DNA of 64,000 bases from Veillonellaceae bacterium (GCA_012798135.1 JAAZNU010000039.1:186001-250000); one strand, 5' to 3'; counted from the stretch's first letter, positions 18,011 to 26,889 are shown. Numbers and translations are program-made. The notes: generated from the sequence alone by a model not told the origin.

Positions 18011-18190
18011 CTATTCAGCCTGTTTGATTACTTCTTTTCCGTCATAATAACCGCATTCCGGACAAACCCGGTGAGGCATTCTCAGTTCGTGGCAATGTGG
18101 GCAGGCCGACAGATTGGGAGCCGTAAGCTTCCAGTTAGCCCTACGCCGATTTTTGCGTGAATTGGAAAGTTTCCGCTTGGGTACCGCCAT
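18011..18190 (-). CDS. rpmF: Large ribosomal subunit protein bL32
   Basis: 59-residue ribosomal protein L32. It starts MAVPKRKLSNSRKNRRRAN and carries two CxxC pairs (CPHC and CPEC), so it is the zinc-binding form rather than the Cys-free paralogue some Firmicutes express under zinc shortage. The ATG has GGAGG 9 nt upstream. It follows the DUF177 gene on one transcript, the standard yceD-rpmF pairing, driven by a consensus promoter at 18731-18759 and closed by a terminator. Confidence 0.97.
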   Translation of the reverse strand: MAVPKRKLSNSRKNRRRANWKLTAPNLSACPHCHELRMPHRVCPECGYYDGKEVIKQAE

Positions 18191-18238
18191 GTCATTACAC
18201 CTCCTTCACGTGCCACTCAATGACAGCGTCATCATCAT

Positions 18239-18712
18239 TCATTCTCCCAGCAAGCGTTTCAATGCAGCCAGCCGGGGATCAGTGCTCTGTTTTTCACAAT
18301 CACATTCCGTTTGGTTACGATCACAGCCGCAATGTGGGCACAACCCCTTGCAGTCTTCGCGGCAAAGCGGTTGCATCGGTTCCTGAAAAATCAGCGCAGC
18401 CCGAATGGACTCACTGATATCCAGCTCTTCATCCGGATAACCAAACATTGCCACCTCAAGATCTTCTTCAAATGGAAACTTCACCGTTTGTCCGAAAACA
18501 TTGAGGCAACGACTGCATTCCAGCGTAGCCTTTGCCGAGATAACACCAGTCAGACGGAAAACCGACCCGGCATTGACAATTTGGCCGGTTACTGAAATGT
18601 CACCCTCGACCCACGACTCACTTTCGCCAATTTCCTGCGGCTTAACAACGACAGAAAATGGCTGGATACCGCCTGGATGTTCAATAATTTGAGATATATC
18701 CACTGTGACCAA
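18239..18712 (-). CDS. DUF177 (YceD) family protein
   Basis: 157-residue YceD-type protein conserved upstream of rpmF in most bacteria and linked to 23S rRNA accumulation in E. coli and plants. It contains a CSRCL motif in the middle and a C-terminal cysteine region (CREDCKGLCPHCGCDRNQ) typical of Firmicute members, which may bind zinc. The start is TTG at 18712 with AAGGTGA 7 nt upstream. The predicted transcript begins only about 12 nt before it. Co-transcribed with rpmF. Confidence 0.9.
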   Translation of the reverse strand: MVTVDISQIIEHPGGIQPFSVVVKPQEIGESESWVEGDISVTGQIVNAGSVFRLTGVISAKATLECSRCLNVFGQTVKFPFEEDLEVAMFGYPDEELDISESIRAALIFQEPMQPLCREDCKGLCPHCGCDRNQTECDCEKQSTDPRLAALKRLLGE

Positions 18713-18730
18713 GGGTTAATCACCTTACCA

Positions 18731-18759
18731 ATTATAGCGATGGACCGTCGGCTTGTCAA
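18731..18759 (-). promoter_or_regulatory. Consensus promoter of the DUF177-rpmF operon
   Basis: TTGACA (18759-18754), 17-nt spacer, TATAAT (18736-18731) on the minus strand: perfect vegetative consensus, about 19 nt upstream of the TTG start codon. Confidence 0.85.
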
Positions 18760-18774
18760 GAAAAGCCAGTTGCC

Positions 18775-19980
18775 TTACTTCATCAAGGGTGCGCAGATTT
18801 TTTTCGTATCCCGGGCGATCATCAGTTCTTCATTGGTCGGGATGACAAAAATTCGAACCTTGGAGCCCGCCACGCTGATTTCCTGTTCCTTGCCCCGTAC
18901 ATCGTTTCTGACCGGGTCAATGCGTGTGCCGAGGAACTCCAATCCGTTGCAGATAGCGTCGCGAATACGGACGGAATTTTCGCCCAACCCGGCGGTGAAT
19001 ACAATGGCGTCCACGCCGCCCATCACGGCCGCATAACTGCCGATATATTTCCGGACCGTATAGGTAAATACATCAATGGCCAGTTTAGCCCGTTCGTTGC
19101 CCTGATCCGCCGCCTGCTCCAAGTCGCGGAAATCGCTCGACAATCCCGATAGGCCAAGTACTCCGGATTTTTTGTTCAGATAGTTGTCGATTTCATCCGG
19201 AGAGAGGTTCATTTTTTTCATCAGATACGCCGGTATCGCCGGGTCGATGTCCCCGCAACGAGTCCCCATGACCAAGCCTTGCAGCGGGGTAAAACCCATG
19301 CTGGTATCAAGGGATTTTCCGTTCTTGACCGCCGAGATGCTGGCGCCATTCCCCAAATGGCAGGTAATAATCCGCAAATTGGTCATATGGTCGCCAATCA
19401 TTTCGGCCGCCCGCTGGGAAACAAATTTGTGGGAAGTTCCATGGAAACCGTATCGGCGAACTCCATATTGTTTGTACGCTTCGTAGGGAATGCCGTACAG
19501 GAATGCCTGTTGCGGCATGGTTTGGTGGAAAGCGGTATCGAATACGCCCACTTGCGGCACCTGCGGCAATATTTCGCTGCAGGCATTGATTCCTGAAATG
19601 TTGGGTGGATTGTGCAGCGGGGCCAACTCCACAAACTCTTCCAGAGCCGCCATCACAGCGGGGGTAATCAAAACGGAATCGCTGAATTTTTCGGCGCCAT
19701 GCACAACCCGGTGCCCAATCGCGTCAATTTCGTTGATATCGGTTACAACGCCATGTTCCGGGTCCACCAGGGCATCCAGGACCATTTTGATCGCGATCGT
19801 GTGATTTTTAATGTCAGCGGTGATGGGAATCTTCCCTTTTCCCGCCGGCTGGTGATTCAATACCGACCCCTCGATGCCGATCCGTTCCACCAATCCCTTG
19901 GCCAGCACGCTCTCATCCGTCATGTCAAAGAGCTGGTACTTGAGCGAAGAACTGCCACAATTTACTACGAGTACTTTCAC
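18775..19980 (-). CDS. ackA: Acetate kinase
   Basis: Converts acetyl-phosphate plus ADP to acetate plus ATP, the energy-yielding last step of acetogenic fermentation. 401 residues from a GTG at 19980 ([19 protein letters not shown]), close to the 400 of E. coli AckA, with GGGAGGG 6 nt upstream. A GTG five codons earlier overlaps this ribosome site. Motifs: [35 protein letters not shown], and TAGLGENS. No pta lies beside it in this window. The divergent neighbour is tmcAL. Confidence 0.98.
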   Translation of the reverse strand: MKVLVVNCGSSSLKYQLFDMTDESVLAKGLVERIGIEGSVLNHQPAGKGKIPITADIKNHTIAIKMVLDALVDPEHGVVTDINEIDAIGHRVVHGAEKFSDSVLITPAVMAALEEFVELAPLHNPPNISGINACSEILPQVPQVGVFDTAFHQTMPQQAFLYGIPYEAYKQYGVRRYGFHGTSHKFVSQRAAEMIGDHMTNLRIITCHLGNGASISAVKNGKSLDTSMGFTPLQGLVMGTRCGDIDPAIPAYLMKKMNLSPDEIDNYLNKKSGVLGLSGLSSDFRDLEQAADQGNERAKLAIDVFTYTVRKYIGSYAAVMGGVDAIVFTAGLGENSVRIRDAICNGLEFLGTRIDPVRNDVRGKEQEISVAGSKVRIFVIPTNEELMIARDTKKICAPLMK

Positions 19981-20099
19981 CTTGTTCCCTCCCACATTTA
20001 AAATGAATCAGACGAAAAGCGCCTGACAAGCAGGATAAAACACCTTCACGCCCGAAACTAATTTCGAAGTAATTATATTATAAAAGGAACCGACTGACA

Positions 20100-21344
20100 A
20101 TGCATGCAGCTGGCATTATTGCCGAATACAATCCTTTTCACAACGGACATGCCTACCATGCGGCGCAAACCCGAAAAAGCAGCGGCGCCGATGCCGTGAT
20201 CGCCGTCATGAGCGGTCATATCACGCAACGCGGGGAAATCGCAATTTTTGACAAATGGCAACGCGCCGGGGCCGCCGTGGTGGCCGGCGTAGATCTGGTG
20301 CTGGAATTGCCGGCTGTATTCGCAGTTCGCAGCGCACAATATTTTGCGACCGGCGGCGTTCAATTGTTGCAGCGCCTAGGCATCGTCGCTACTCTGGCCT
20401 TCGGCGCCGAAGCGGTTCAACCCGAACAGCTCTATTCGGCCGCCTCAGCGTTGGACGAACCAGCGGTCACTGCCCAGTTGAAATCCAACTTGACCCAAGG
20501 CCTGCCCTATGCCGCCGCTTTAGCGGATGCCCTGATTGCCTGCGGACATACAACCGCCGACATTATCAAATCGCCCAACAATATTCTCGGCATTGAGTAT
20601 TTACGGGCGATCCGAAAACAGGCTCCCGAAATGGCCGCCTTACCGATCCGCCGAATCGGCAGCCACTACCACGAACCGGAACTCACCGGAACCTATTCCA
20701 GCGCCACCGCCATCCGCAACGGGTTGCGCCGGGGACTGCCATTGACGGATGCCGTTCTGGCCGCACTGCCTGCCACTTCCTCGCGGATGGCGCTCGACCT
20801 TCTCGCTTCGGGTTGGGGGCCGGCCGATCCGGTTCGTCTCGAAGCGGCCATCCTGTCGACGCTCCGTCGTTTAAGCGATCGTCAGCTGCAAGTTTTGCCG
20901 GAACTGTCCGAAGGACTGGAAAACCGACTCCGAAACGCGGCGGACCAGGCCGGAACCTTGACAGCGCTACTGACGCAGGTAAAATCAAAACGATACCCGT
21001 ATTCCCGCCTACAGAGGATTTTAGCCCACTTGCTGTTGGGAACCACGGCGGATCAACTGGCGGATTTCGACCAGACCGGTCCTTTGTACGCCAGGGTGCT
21101 GGCCCTGAACTCGCGGGGGCGAGTGGCTCTCCGGCATATTGCGCGCCAAAGTGAAATTCCCATCATCACCAAAACAACACAACATCTCAACTCCCGCATC
21201 TACCACGGAGGAAATTTCACACCGTTGCAGGCCATGCTGGCCGTTGACGTGGCCGCAACCGACCTGTTCAGCTTATGCCTGCCCGCCGCAGAGAACAGAA
21301 AAGGCGGACTCGACTTTTGCCGGTCCGCCTTTCATATAGGCTAA
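20100..21344 (+). CDS. tmcAL: tRNA(Met) cytidine acetate ligase TmcAL (YlbM)
   Basis: HIGH-type nucleotidyl transferase-fold enzyme that uses acetate and ATP to acetylate the wobble cytidine of elongator tRNA-Met (shown for Bacillus YlbM). 414 residues, as in Bacillus. The N-terminal GIIAEYNPFHNGHAYH signature is followed by KSPNNILGIEYLRA and the YSSATAIRNGL region. One of few plus-strand genes here, divergent from ackA. AAAGGA precedes the ATG at slightly long distance. A bidirectional terminator hairpin lies inside its last codons. Using acetate as substrate makes its position beside ackA attractive, but that link is inference. Confidence 0.93.
   Translation: MHAAGIIAEYNPFHNGHAYHAAQTRKSSGADAVIAVMSGHITQRGEIAIFDKWQRAGAAVVAGVDLVLELPAVFAVRSAQYFATGGVQLLQRLGIVATLAFGAEAVQPEQLYSAASALDEPAVTAQLKSNLTQGLPYAAALADALIACGHTTADIIKSPNNILGIEYLRAIRKQAPEMAALPIRRIGSHYHEPELTGTYSSATAIRNGLRRGLPLTDAVLAALPATSSRMALDLLASGWGPADPVRLEAAILSTLRRLSDRQLQVLPELSEGLENRLRNAADQAGTLTALLTQVKSKRYPYSRLQRILAHLLLGTTADQLADFDQTGPLYARVLALNSRGRVALRHIARQSEIPIITKTTQHLNSRIYHGGNFTPLQAMLAVDVAATDLFSLCLPAAENRKGGLDFCRSAFHIG
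21300..21332. terminator. Bidirectional terminator inside the tmcAL 3' end
   Basis: Stem AAAGGCGGAC / GTCCGCCTTT with a 13-nt loop. It reads with a TTT tail on the plus strand and TTTT on the minus strand, serving tmcAL and the convergent coiled-coil gene. It lies within the tmcAL reading frame, before its stop. Confidence 0.75.
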
Positions 21345-21362
21345 TCACGGTCCTGTGATCCT

Positions 21363-21881
21363 TTATCGGCGAAATTGTTGTTTCAGGTCCTCATGCCCTT
21401 TTCGGACTGTGTCCAGCGATTGCGACAAATTCGCCTCCACCAGTTCAAATACTTGATCCGCATAGCTTGCGGCATCCATCGCCAGCTCCTGGGCGCTTTT
21501 TTGCGCCTGGTCCAAGATTTCGGCAGCCTTTTCCTCGGCTTCCCGCAAAGTCTGCTCGGATTCTTTCCGGGCGTTCGTCACAATTTCGTTGGCCTGTTCC
21601 TGCGCCTGACGGGTTATGAGGTTTTCATCCGTCAGCTTGCTATGGTAGGCTTTTGCCTGCTGAATGATTTCGTCCGATTTCTGCTGGGCCTCTTCCAGAA
21701 TCCGCTGCCGGTCGCTGACGATCCGACCCGCTTCCACCAGCTGGGACGGCATCGCATCCCGCAATTCATCAATCAAGCGCGCCATATCGTCTTCTTCCAC
21801 CAACCGCTTGTTCGTGAAGGGCACCCGTCCCGACTCCAGCAGGATATTTTCCATTTCCTCCAAAATCTCTTCCACTTTCAT
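21363..21881 (-). CDS. Coiled-coil (DivIVA/V-ATPase subunit H-like) protein
   Basis: 172 residues, almost entirely charged coiled coil: a short N-terminal segment (MKVEEILEEMENILLESGRVPFTNKRLVEEDD), then heptad-rich helices from about residue 40 to the end. Firmicute genomes often carry such a protein next to coaD-rsmD, annotated as ATPase or DivIVA-domain protein; no function is established. The ATG at 21881 is preferred over a GTG three codons upstream that touches the AAGGA ribosome site. It follows coaD closely and probably shares its transcript. No signal peptide or membrane segment is seen. Confidence 0.72.
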   Translation of the reverse strand: MKVEEILEEMENILLESGRVPFTNKRLVEEDDMARLIDELRDAMPSQLVEAGRIVSDRQRILEEAQQKSDEIIQQAKAYHSKLTDENLITRQAQEQANEIVTNARKESEQTLREAEEKAAEILDQAQKSAQELAMDAASYADQVFELVEANLSQSLDTVRKGHEDLKQQFRR

Positions 21882-21898
21882 GAATGCCACATCCTTTC

Positions 21899-22384
21899 TT
21901 ACGCCCGGTCATTCAGCCGCCGAAAAATTTGCTCTTCCACGTTTTCCGGAACCAGGCCTTTGATGGATCCGCCAAATTTGACCAATTCCTTGGTTGCCGA
22001 AGAACTTACAAACGAATATTCGCTGCTCGTCATCATAAAGACCGTTTCGATATTCGGATCCACGTGCTTGATCAGCAAAGCGCGCTGGAATTCGTATTCA
22101 AAATCGGTCAGTGCCCGCAACCCGCGAACAATAATGTTCGTATTGCGGCTGCGCACATACTCGTTGAGCAGGCCGGAAAAACAATCCACTTGTATATTCG
22201 GGATATGAGCCGTAGCTTCCTTCAACAGATGAACCCTTTCTTCCATGGAAAATGCCGGGCGCTTGCCAGGATTATGAAAAACCGCTACGATTACTTCATC
22301 AAACATTTTTGCGGCCCGCTCAAATATGTCGAGATGACCGAGTGTCACCGGATCAAAGCTCCCGGGGCACACTGCAATTCTCAC
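21899..22384 (-). CDS. coaD: Phosphopantetheine adenylyltransferase CoaD
   Basis: Fourth step of CoA synthesis: 4'-phosphopantetheine plus ATP to dephospho-CoA. 161 residues, the standard length, with the nucleotidyl transferase motif GSFDPVTLGHLD, RGLRALTDFEYEFQ, and the SSEYSFVSSSATKEL region near the C-terminus. GTG start with GGGAGGG 8 nt upstream. Its 5' end overlaps the rsmD 3' end by 32 nt, the common rsmD-coaD pairing. Confidence 0.97.
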   Translation of the reverse strand: MRIAVCPGSFDPVTLGHLDIFERAAKMFDEVIVAVFHNPGKRPAFSMEERVHLLKEATAHIPNIQVDCFSGLLNEYVRSRNTNIIVRGLRALTDFEYEFQRALLIKHVDPNIETVFMMTSSEYSFVSSSATKELVKFGGSIKGLVPENVEEQIFRRLNDRA

Positions 22385-22946
22385 TATGAATTCCCTCCCG
22401 TATCGTGAAAAAGCTCACAACTGTTTCTCCATATGATTCGCTGCGATACGCTACAATCCTTTTTAATTCTGCCGGAAGTTTTTCATGGCGGGAATGTTCC
22501 ATTACCAATATTCCCCCGTCCCGCAAAATCCGGCTTTCATCGAGAAATTGCAGGACCTTTGGCATTAATCCCAAATTGTAGGGTGGATCACAAAAAATCA
22601 GGTCAAAAGATTTGCCATTGTTCTGAAAGCGGCGCAACGCCTGCATCACATCCTCACGGCAAATCACCGCGTTTCCGGCCAAATTGGTCAGAATGGCATT
22701 TTCCATCATTACCTTAATGCTCTGCGCCTGCTTGTCAATAAAAACCGCCGTGGCGGCGCCGCGGCTCAATGCTTCGAGTCCCAGATTTCCCGTGCCGGCG
22801 AATAGATCCAATACTTCGGCATCGATTAAATCATTCGCCAATATGCCGAATACCGACTCCTTGACCCGGTCTGTCGTCGGCCTGGTATTCATCCCCTTTG
22901 GTGCTTTTAATCTCATTCCCTTGGCAGTACCGGCAATAATTCTCAT
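22353..22946 (-). CDS. rsmD: 16S rRNA (guanine(966)-N(2))-methyltransferase RsmD
   Basis: 197-residue SAM-dependent methyltransferase acting on 16S rRNA during 30S assembly. It starts MRIIAGTAKGMRLKAPKG, carries the SAM loop DLFAGTGNLGLEAL, and the catalytic motif CDPPYN. The ATG at 22946 has AGGG 5 nt upstream; eleven further upstream codons lack a ribosome site. First gene of the rsmD-coaD-coiled-coil cluster; it diverges from the DUF4127 gene across about 100 nt. Confidence 0.96.
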   Translation of the reverse strand: MRIIAGTAKGMRLKAPKGMNTRPTTDRVKESVFGILANDLIDAEVLDLFAGTGNLGLEALSRGAATAVFIDKQAQSIKVMMENAILTNLAGNAVICREDVMQALRRFQNNGKSFDLIFCDPPYNLGLMPKVLQFLDESRILRDGGILVMEHSRHEKLPAELKRIVAYRSESYGETVVSFFTIREGIHSENCSVPREL

Positions 22947-23044
22947 GTCAACCCTATCACCAACTTCATTGGATTCCAAAAACCCATTAGTACTATAATA
23001 CCTGAAAAACAGCTGCCTGAAAACACTCTTCCCAAGGAGGATAC

Positions 23045-24724
23045 ATGATTCGTCGTTTTTTTGTGTATTGGTGTCTAATTATATTGATTTGTTCAGCCTC
23101 ACTCGCCATACTGGGTTATTTGGGCGCCGTCAAACTGGCTGAACCGGTAACGCTCCACGAGCCGCCGGTCAGGGGCGTTTTATTGCTGGTGCCGCTGGAC
23201 AGCCGCCCCCCGTGCACTGATTATGTGGTAAAAATTGCCCGCATGGCCGGATTTCAGGTTCTCATCCCGCCGCGGGAATTTCTCGACGACTATCGTCGAC
23301 CGGCAAATAAAGTGGCCATTGCCCAGTGGTTGCAACAAAATGCTGCGCAGGCGGATGCAGCGATCCTATCCGTCGATATGCTGGTGCACGGCGGATTGCT
23401 GGCATCCCGTCAATCTACCGGCACTAAAAGAGACCGGGCCAATGCGCTCGATCTATTGAAGACACTGCATCGGCAATGGCCCCGGCTAAAGCTCTACGTC
23501 TTCAACATATTGCCGCGCCTGCTGATTTCCGACGATCCCGAAACGGAAAAATACAAATCAGCCATGGCGGAATGGTCGATTCTGCGGGATACGACAACAA
23601 CGTTCGAAAATCCCCAGGACATTGAAAAACTGCGTACATTGGAATCGTCTATTCCTTCCGCGCTGATTGACCGTTACCGGCAACTGTATGCAGATAATCG
23701 ACAACTGAATCAGCAGCTCATATTTCTGGTTCAAACCGGGACGATTTCCGGCCTGTTAATCGGGCAGGATGACAGCGCGCCATTCGGTGTGGCTAATATG
23801 GAACGGCAACATCTGGACAATATTCTGACCGGAAGCCCATCTCTTTTGGGCAAAGTTTTCTTGGCCCGCGCCACCGATGAAGCGGGATTGACCTTGCTAA
23901 ACCCGGCTACCCAATCAGCTCCGGCGCCAAAGCCCAAAGTATTTGTCCATTATACTGAAAGTCGCGCCGCAGACGCAGTTTTACCTTACATGCCGCGGCC
24001 ATTGGCTCAGATTGTCGAGGAAAAGCTATTAATTGCCAACGCAGCGATCACCCAAACACTGACAGAAGCAGATTTTATTCTCGTAATTCATGCCGGCAAT
24101 CGGCAGAGCAATGGTCGCCATCTCGCATCTGAAGCCCAATTGATCCAAACGTGGCTGAAAAGCGGACGTCAGGTTGTTGTCGTGGATTTGGCGACCGATT
24201 GGAGTGTCGAGCAAACTTTGTTGCCGCATCTTCGCCGCCAAGGTGTATCGGAGCCGCAACTGCTCGCCTACGCCGGTTGGAATACAGCCAGCAATTCGTT
24301 AGGAACCGCCATTACCCAGGCTGTAATGGCCTTGCGAGGCCGTACCGCTGCGGATGATTCCGCGCTGTTGTTTCGTGATGTTACCCGCGTTGAATTTTTG
24401 GCTGAACGACTTTTGGACGACTGGTACTATCAAAAAATATACCGGCATCGTTTGAATGATAAGCTGGTACAAAAAAAAATCAATCCGTACGAGCTGAAGC
24501 AGTCCAGAGAACAGGTGGAAAATACTATCCGTCAGCAAATCCATTCCGCCTATGTAAAATACATTGGCAACGAGTGGCGAAATACAGAATTATATTACCG
24601 GCAACAACAGCCAAACGCGTATGTGGCAGGCGCATGGAGCATCCGGTCAGGACTGCCCTGGGATCGAACCTTTGAAATCTATGTAGACATGCAGATGTTG
24701 CCAGCTCAGGTTATCTCCCGCTAA
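23045..24724 (+). CDS. DUF4127 family protein, membrane-anchored or exported
   Basis: 559 residues with an N-terminal hydrophobic segment (about residues 6-28) that works as a signal anchor or signal peptide. The body matches DUF4127: LLLVPLDSRPPCTDYVVKIA at the start of the domain, ILSVDMLVHGGLLASR, LLIGQDDSAPFG, and a C-terminal WYYQKIYRHRLN region. These proteins occur in Firmicutes and related groups and have no defined function; the conserved Asp/His text suggests a hydrolase-like fold. AAGGAGG lies just before the ATG. A TATAAT sits at 22994-22999 but its -35 is poor. It converges on the NlpC/P60 gene. Confidence 0.85.
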   Translation: MIRRFFVYWCLIILICSASLAILGYLGAVKLAEPVTLHEPPVRGVLLLVPLDSRPPCTDYVVKIARMAGFQVLIPPREFLDDYRRPANKVAIAQWLQQNAAQADAAILSVDMLVHGGLLASRQSTGTKRDRANALDLLKTLHRQWPRLKLYVFNILPRLLISDDPETEKYKSAMAEWSILRDTTTTFENPQDIEKLRTLESSIPSALIDRYRQLYADNRQLNQQLIFLVQTGTISGLLIGQDDSAPFGVANMERQHLDNILTGSPSLLGKVFLARATDEAGLTLLNPATQSAPAPKPKVFVHYTESRAADAVLPYMPRPLAQIVEEKLLIANAAITQTLTEADFILVIHAGNRQSNGRHLASEAQLIQTWLKSGRQVVVVDLATDWSVEQTLLPHLRRQGVSEPQLLAYAGWNTASNSLGTAITQAVMALRGRTAADDSALLFRDVTRVEFLAERLLDDWYYQKIYRHRLNDKLVQKKINPYELKQSREQVENTIRQQIHSAYVKYIGNEWRNTELYYRQQQPNAYVAGAWSIRSGLPWDRTFEIYVDMQMLPAQVISR

Positions 24725-24738
24725 CTCTTCGCTGCCAG

Positions 24739-24762
24739 AAAAAAGCCGGGCAATCGCCCGGC
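24739..24762 (-). terminator. Terminator after the NlpC/P60 gene
   Basis: Perfect stem GCCGGGC / GCCCGGC, 4-nt loop, then six T on the minus strand. Confidence 0.9.
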
Positions 24763-24768
24763 CAGCAG

Positions 24769-25494
24769 CTAGCCTTTAATGATGCGTCGCGCTCCAATAT
24801 ATCTGTCCCGGTGGTACGGGTTATACATTGAAGTGATAACAACCTGCCCAGCGCCCGAGCTGGCATGGATGAATTGCTCATTTCCCAGGTATATCCCAAC
24901 ATGCGACGGTCCAGGTTCATAAGTGCTGAAAAAAACCAGGTCCCCGGGCTGTAATGCATTTCTCGCCACGGGTAGACCGACCTCAAATTGACCGTCAGCC
25001 ATGCGCGGCAGGCCATAGCCCATCTGATCAAACAGATAGAAAATAAAGCCCGAACAATCAAATCCATTTGGCGAACGACCCGCCCAGACATATGGCACGC
25101 CCAGATACTGTCGGGCCAAATTGATCAAAATCTGCGCCCTACGTCCATCGACACGCCCCCGGCTGATCGAACTGGCTCCCCGGAAGTTTTTCAACGCCTC
25201 CCAGGTGCTCAGGCCGACGATTCCGTCGGCATCCAATCCTGCATCCATCTGGAACTGAATAACGGCGCTCAGCGTGTTGGAGCCGAAACGTCCATCAACG
25301 GATTCCTTGTAATAACCATATTCTTTTAATTTGTTCTGCAACTTGGAGACTTCGTCGCCATACATTCCCCGCTTAACGGGCATATCCGGGCTTGCCGGCT
25401 CGGCAGCAACCGGAACGGCTGAAAACATCATAAACGCCAAAAACAGAACCATCATCAACCCAAACATCTTCTTTTTTTCCACCACTCGCTTCAT
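24769..25494 (-). CDS. NlpC/P60 peptidoglycan endopeptidase with peptidoglycan-binding domain
   Basis: 241-residue exported cell-wall hydrolase. Signal peptide: basic KRVVEKKK, hydrophobic core, then PVAAEPAS as cleavage area. Residues about 38-105 form a PG_binding_1 domain (GDEVSKLQNKLKEYGYY ... VDGRFGSNTLSAV). Residues about 115-241 form the NlpC/P60 domain with Cys147 (NGFDCSGF), His198 (PSHVGIYLGN) and a third polar residue at His210 (FIHASS), a complete catalytic set for cleaving stem peptides. ATG with GAGGTG just upstream. Alone between its terminator and tRNA-Pro; spore or vegetative role cannot be decided. Confidence 0.93.
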   Translation of the reverse strand: MKRVVEKKKMFGLMMVLFLAFMMFSAVPVAAEPASPDMPVKRGMYGDEVSKLQNKLKEYGYYKESVDGRFGSNTLSAVIQFQMDAGLDADGIVGLSTWEALKNFRGASSISRGRVDGRRAQILINLARQYLGVPYVWAGRSPNGFDCSGFIFYLFDQMGYGLPRMADGQFEVGLPVARNALQPGDLVFFSTYEPGPSHVGIYLGNEQFIHASSGAGQVVITSMYNPYHRDRYIGARRIIKG

Positions 25495-25607
25495 GACTCA
25501 CCTCGATTCAGAATTTTACCTTACCTACATTCTCCGCATTTTAAAAAAATCCTGCCTGTTTTATTTTTTTGAACCGACCCGAGGCGCATCCGATTCCCGT
25601 TTTCCTG

Positions 25608-25636
25608 TTGACAAGCCCCCATAGATTGTGTATAAT
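25608..25636 (+). promoter_or_regulatory. Consensus promoter of tRNA-Pro
   Basis: TTGACA (25608-25613), 17-nt spacer, TATAAT (25631-25636), ending 16 nt before the tRNA: a perfect vegetative promoter for a single-gene stable-RNA unit. Confidence 0.9.
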
Positions 25637-25652
25637 TTGAAACTGTGAACTC

Positions 25653-25729
25653 CGGGGCGTAGCGCAGTTTGGTAGCGCGCCTGGTTCGGGACCAGGAGGC
25701 CGCAGGTTCAAGTCCTGTCGCCCCGACCA
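25653..25729 (+). tRNA. tRNA-Pro (CGG)
   Basis: 77-nt tRNA with encoded CCA. Acceptor CGGGGCG pairs with CGCCCCG, discriminator A. The anticodon stem CCTGG/CCAGG holds loop TTCGGGA, anticodon CGG reading proline CCG. The T-arm GCAGG-TTCAAGT-CCTGT is normal. It has its own promoter and terminator. Confidence 0.97.
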
Positions 25730-25737
25730 TCAATATT

Positions 25738-25773
25738 AAAGGAAGGAACTCTTCGTCGAGTTCCTTCCTTTTT
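25738..25773 (+). terminator. Terminator after tRNA-Pro
   Basis: Perfect 14-bp stem starting AAAGGAAGGAACTC, 6-nt loop, then T-rich tail on the plus strand. Confidence 0.92.
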
Positions 25774-25809
25774 GCTATTTATGCTTTCATTTAGCACAAC
25801 CGGAGTTTT

Positions 25810-26460
25810 TTAGTCAACAACCGTCAAAATCTCTCCAAGCGGTTTTCGTGCCGGCGATCCGCCGCCACCGGCCGGGATTCCTAACGGAGTCAACGCCGCC
25901 AGGATGTAGTCTTCTTTGTGAAAGCCAACCATCTGGGCGATTTCCTTCCCGGCATAATTGGGGCCGGTCATCCAGCAAGTTCCATAGCCGAGGGCAGCTG
26001 CGGCCAGATGCAGGTTTTGCAGAGCGGCAGCGACATTTTGAATTCCGGGGTTAGCCCGGCGCAGACTGTCAATTTCCGCTTGAGTCAAACCGGGGCCAGG
26101 AACCATATCATCGGCCGGAACCGGATAGGACCCCGCAAAAGCCAGAACGACTGCCGGCGCATTCCGGAAAACCGTATGATAACCCACCGACTTTTTAAAA
26201 TCATTTTTTCTTTGCTCATCGGCAATGAAGGGCAACAGTATTTCGTGTTTTTTCTCGACCATAATCGCCATATCCGCAATCATTTTGGCATTTCGAACCA
26301 CCACAAAATGCCAGTTTTGCGCATTTTTCCCCGATGGCGCATGTATCGCGGCGTCAATCAATGCATTCACAATTTCATCGGGTACCGGTGTCGTCAAAAA
26401 TTTGCGAACACTCCGGCGACGATAAATAAACTCCAGTTCTTTCTGATTTTCCATCAACAT
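25810..26460 (-). CDS. Nitroreductase family protein
   Basis: 216-residue FMN-dependent nitroreductase-fold protein. It has IYRRRSVRKFLTTPVPDE near the start, HAPSGKNAQNWHFVVV (flavin phosphate contacts), and LGYGTCWMTGPNYAGKEI plus GIPAGGGGSPARKPLGEI at the end. It lacks a ferredoxin domain, unlike the fusion gene near 3 kb. The GGAGGAG ribosome site overlaps the stop of the upstream Cys-rich gene, so the two are translationally coupled; two in-frame ATGs (26460, 26454) are possible. Physiological substrate unknown. Confidence 0.88.
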   Translation of the reverse strand: MLMENQKELEFIYRRRSVRKFLTTPVPDEIVNALIDAAIHAPSGKNAQNWHFVVVRNAKMIADMAIMVEKKHEILLPFIADEQRKNDFKKSVGYHTVFRNAPAVVLAFAGSYPVPADDMVPGPGLTQAEIDSLRRANPGIQNVAAALQNLHLAAAALGYGTCWMTGPNYAGKEIAQMVGFHKEDYILAALTPLGIPAGGGGSPARKPLGEILTVVD

Positions 26461-26889
26461 TCACTCCTCCACGGCTTCTTCCACCAAGCGGTCCCATATT
26501 TCATCGAGAACTTCCGGATCCCAGCCAGTCCCCTGCCCACTTATAGCCTTACAGACATACTCGCCAAACTCCGGCAATTTTACCCACCAGTTGCGTCCAC
26601 CCAGCCGAACGGCTTCCCGCAAGCGAACAATTTGATTTCGTGTCAACAGATTGCGCAAAAACAACACCGCGCCGGCCACAGCTGCCGAGTCTAGCCTCTT
26701 AACTTTCATGAGCGTCCAAGCTCGGTCGGGGCCAAAATGAAGCAGACACGACATACAGATACATTCGCCATGAAAACTGTAACAGGTAGCAACAGTTAAC
26801 GCGTCGCCACAAAGCAGGCAATTGGAGTGAACATTTTCCGCGTGTCGACGATCGCCTCGCTGCGGCCGCAATTGATCAACCATATCCAT
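26461..26889 (-). CDS. Cys-rich hypothetical protein coupled to a nitroreductase
   Basis: 142 residues from the ATG at 26889, which has AAGGA about 6 nt upstream; a GTG seven codons earlier lies before that ribosome site. The N-terminal third has two Cys pairs that read like a small zinc site: NCLLCGDAL and CICMSCLLHFGPDR. The rest is helical with WWVKLPEFGEYVC and an acidic end (DEIWDRLVEEAVEE). I do not recognise the family. Its stop touches the ribosome site of the nitroreductase gene, so the two are expressed together. A structural or regulatory zinc protein is plausible; nothing supports an enzyme call. Confidence 0.72.
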   Translation of the reverse strand: MDMVDQLRPQRGDRRHAENVHSNCLLCGDALTVATCYSFHGECICMSCLLHFGPDRAWTLMKVKRLDSAAVAGAVLFLRNLLTRNQIVRLREAVRLGGRNWWVKLPEFGEYVCKAISGQGTGWDPEVLDEIWDRLVEEAVEE

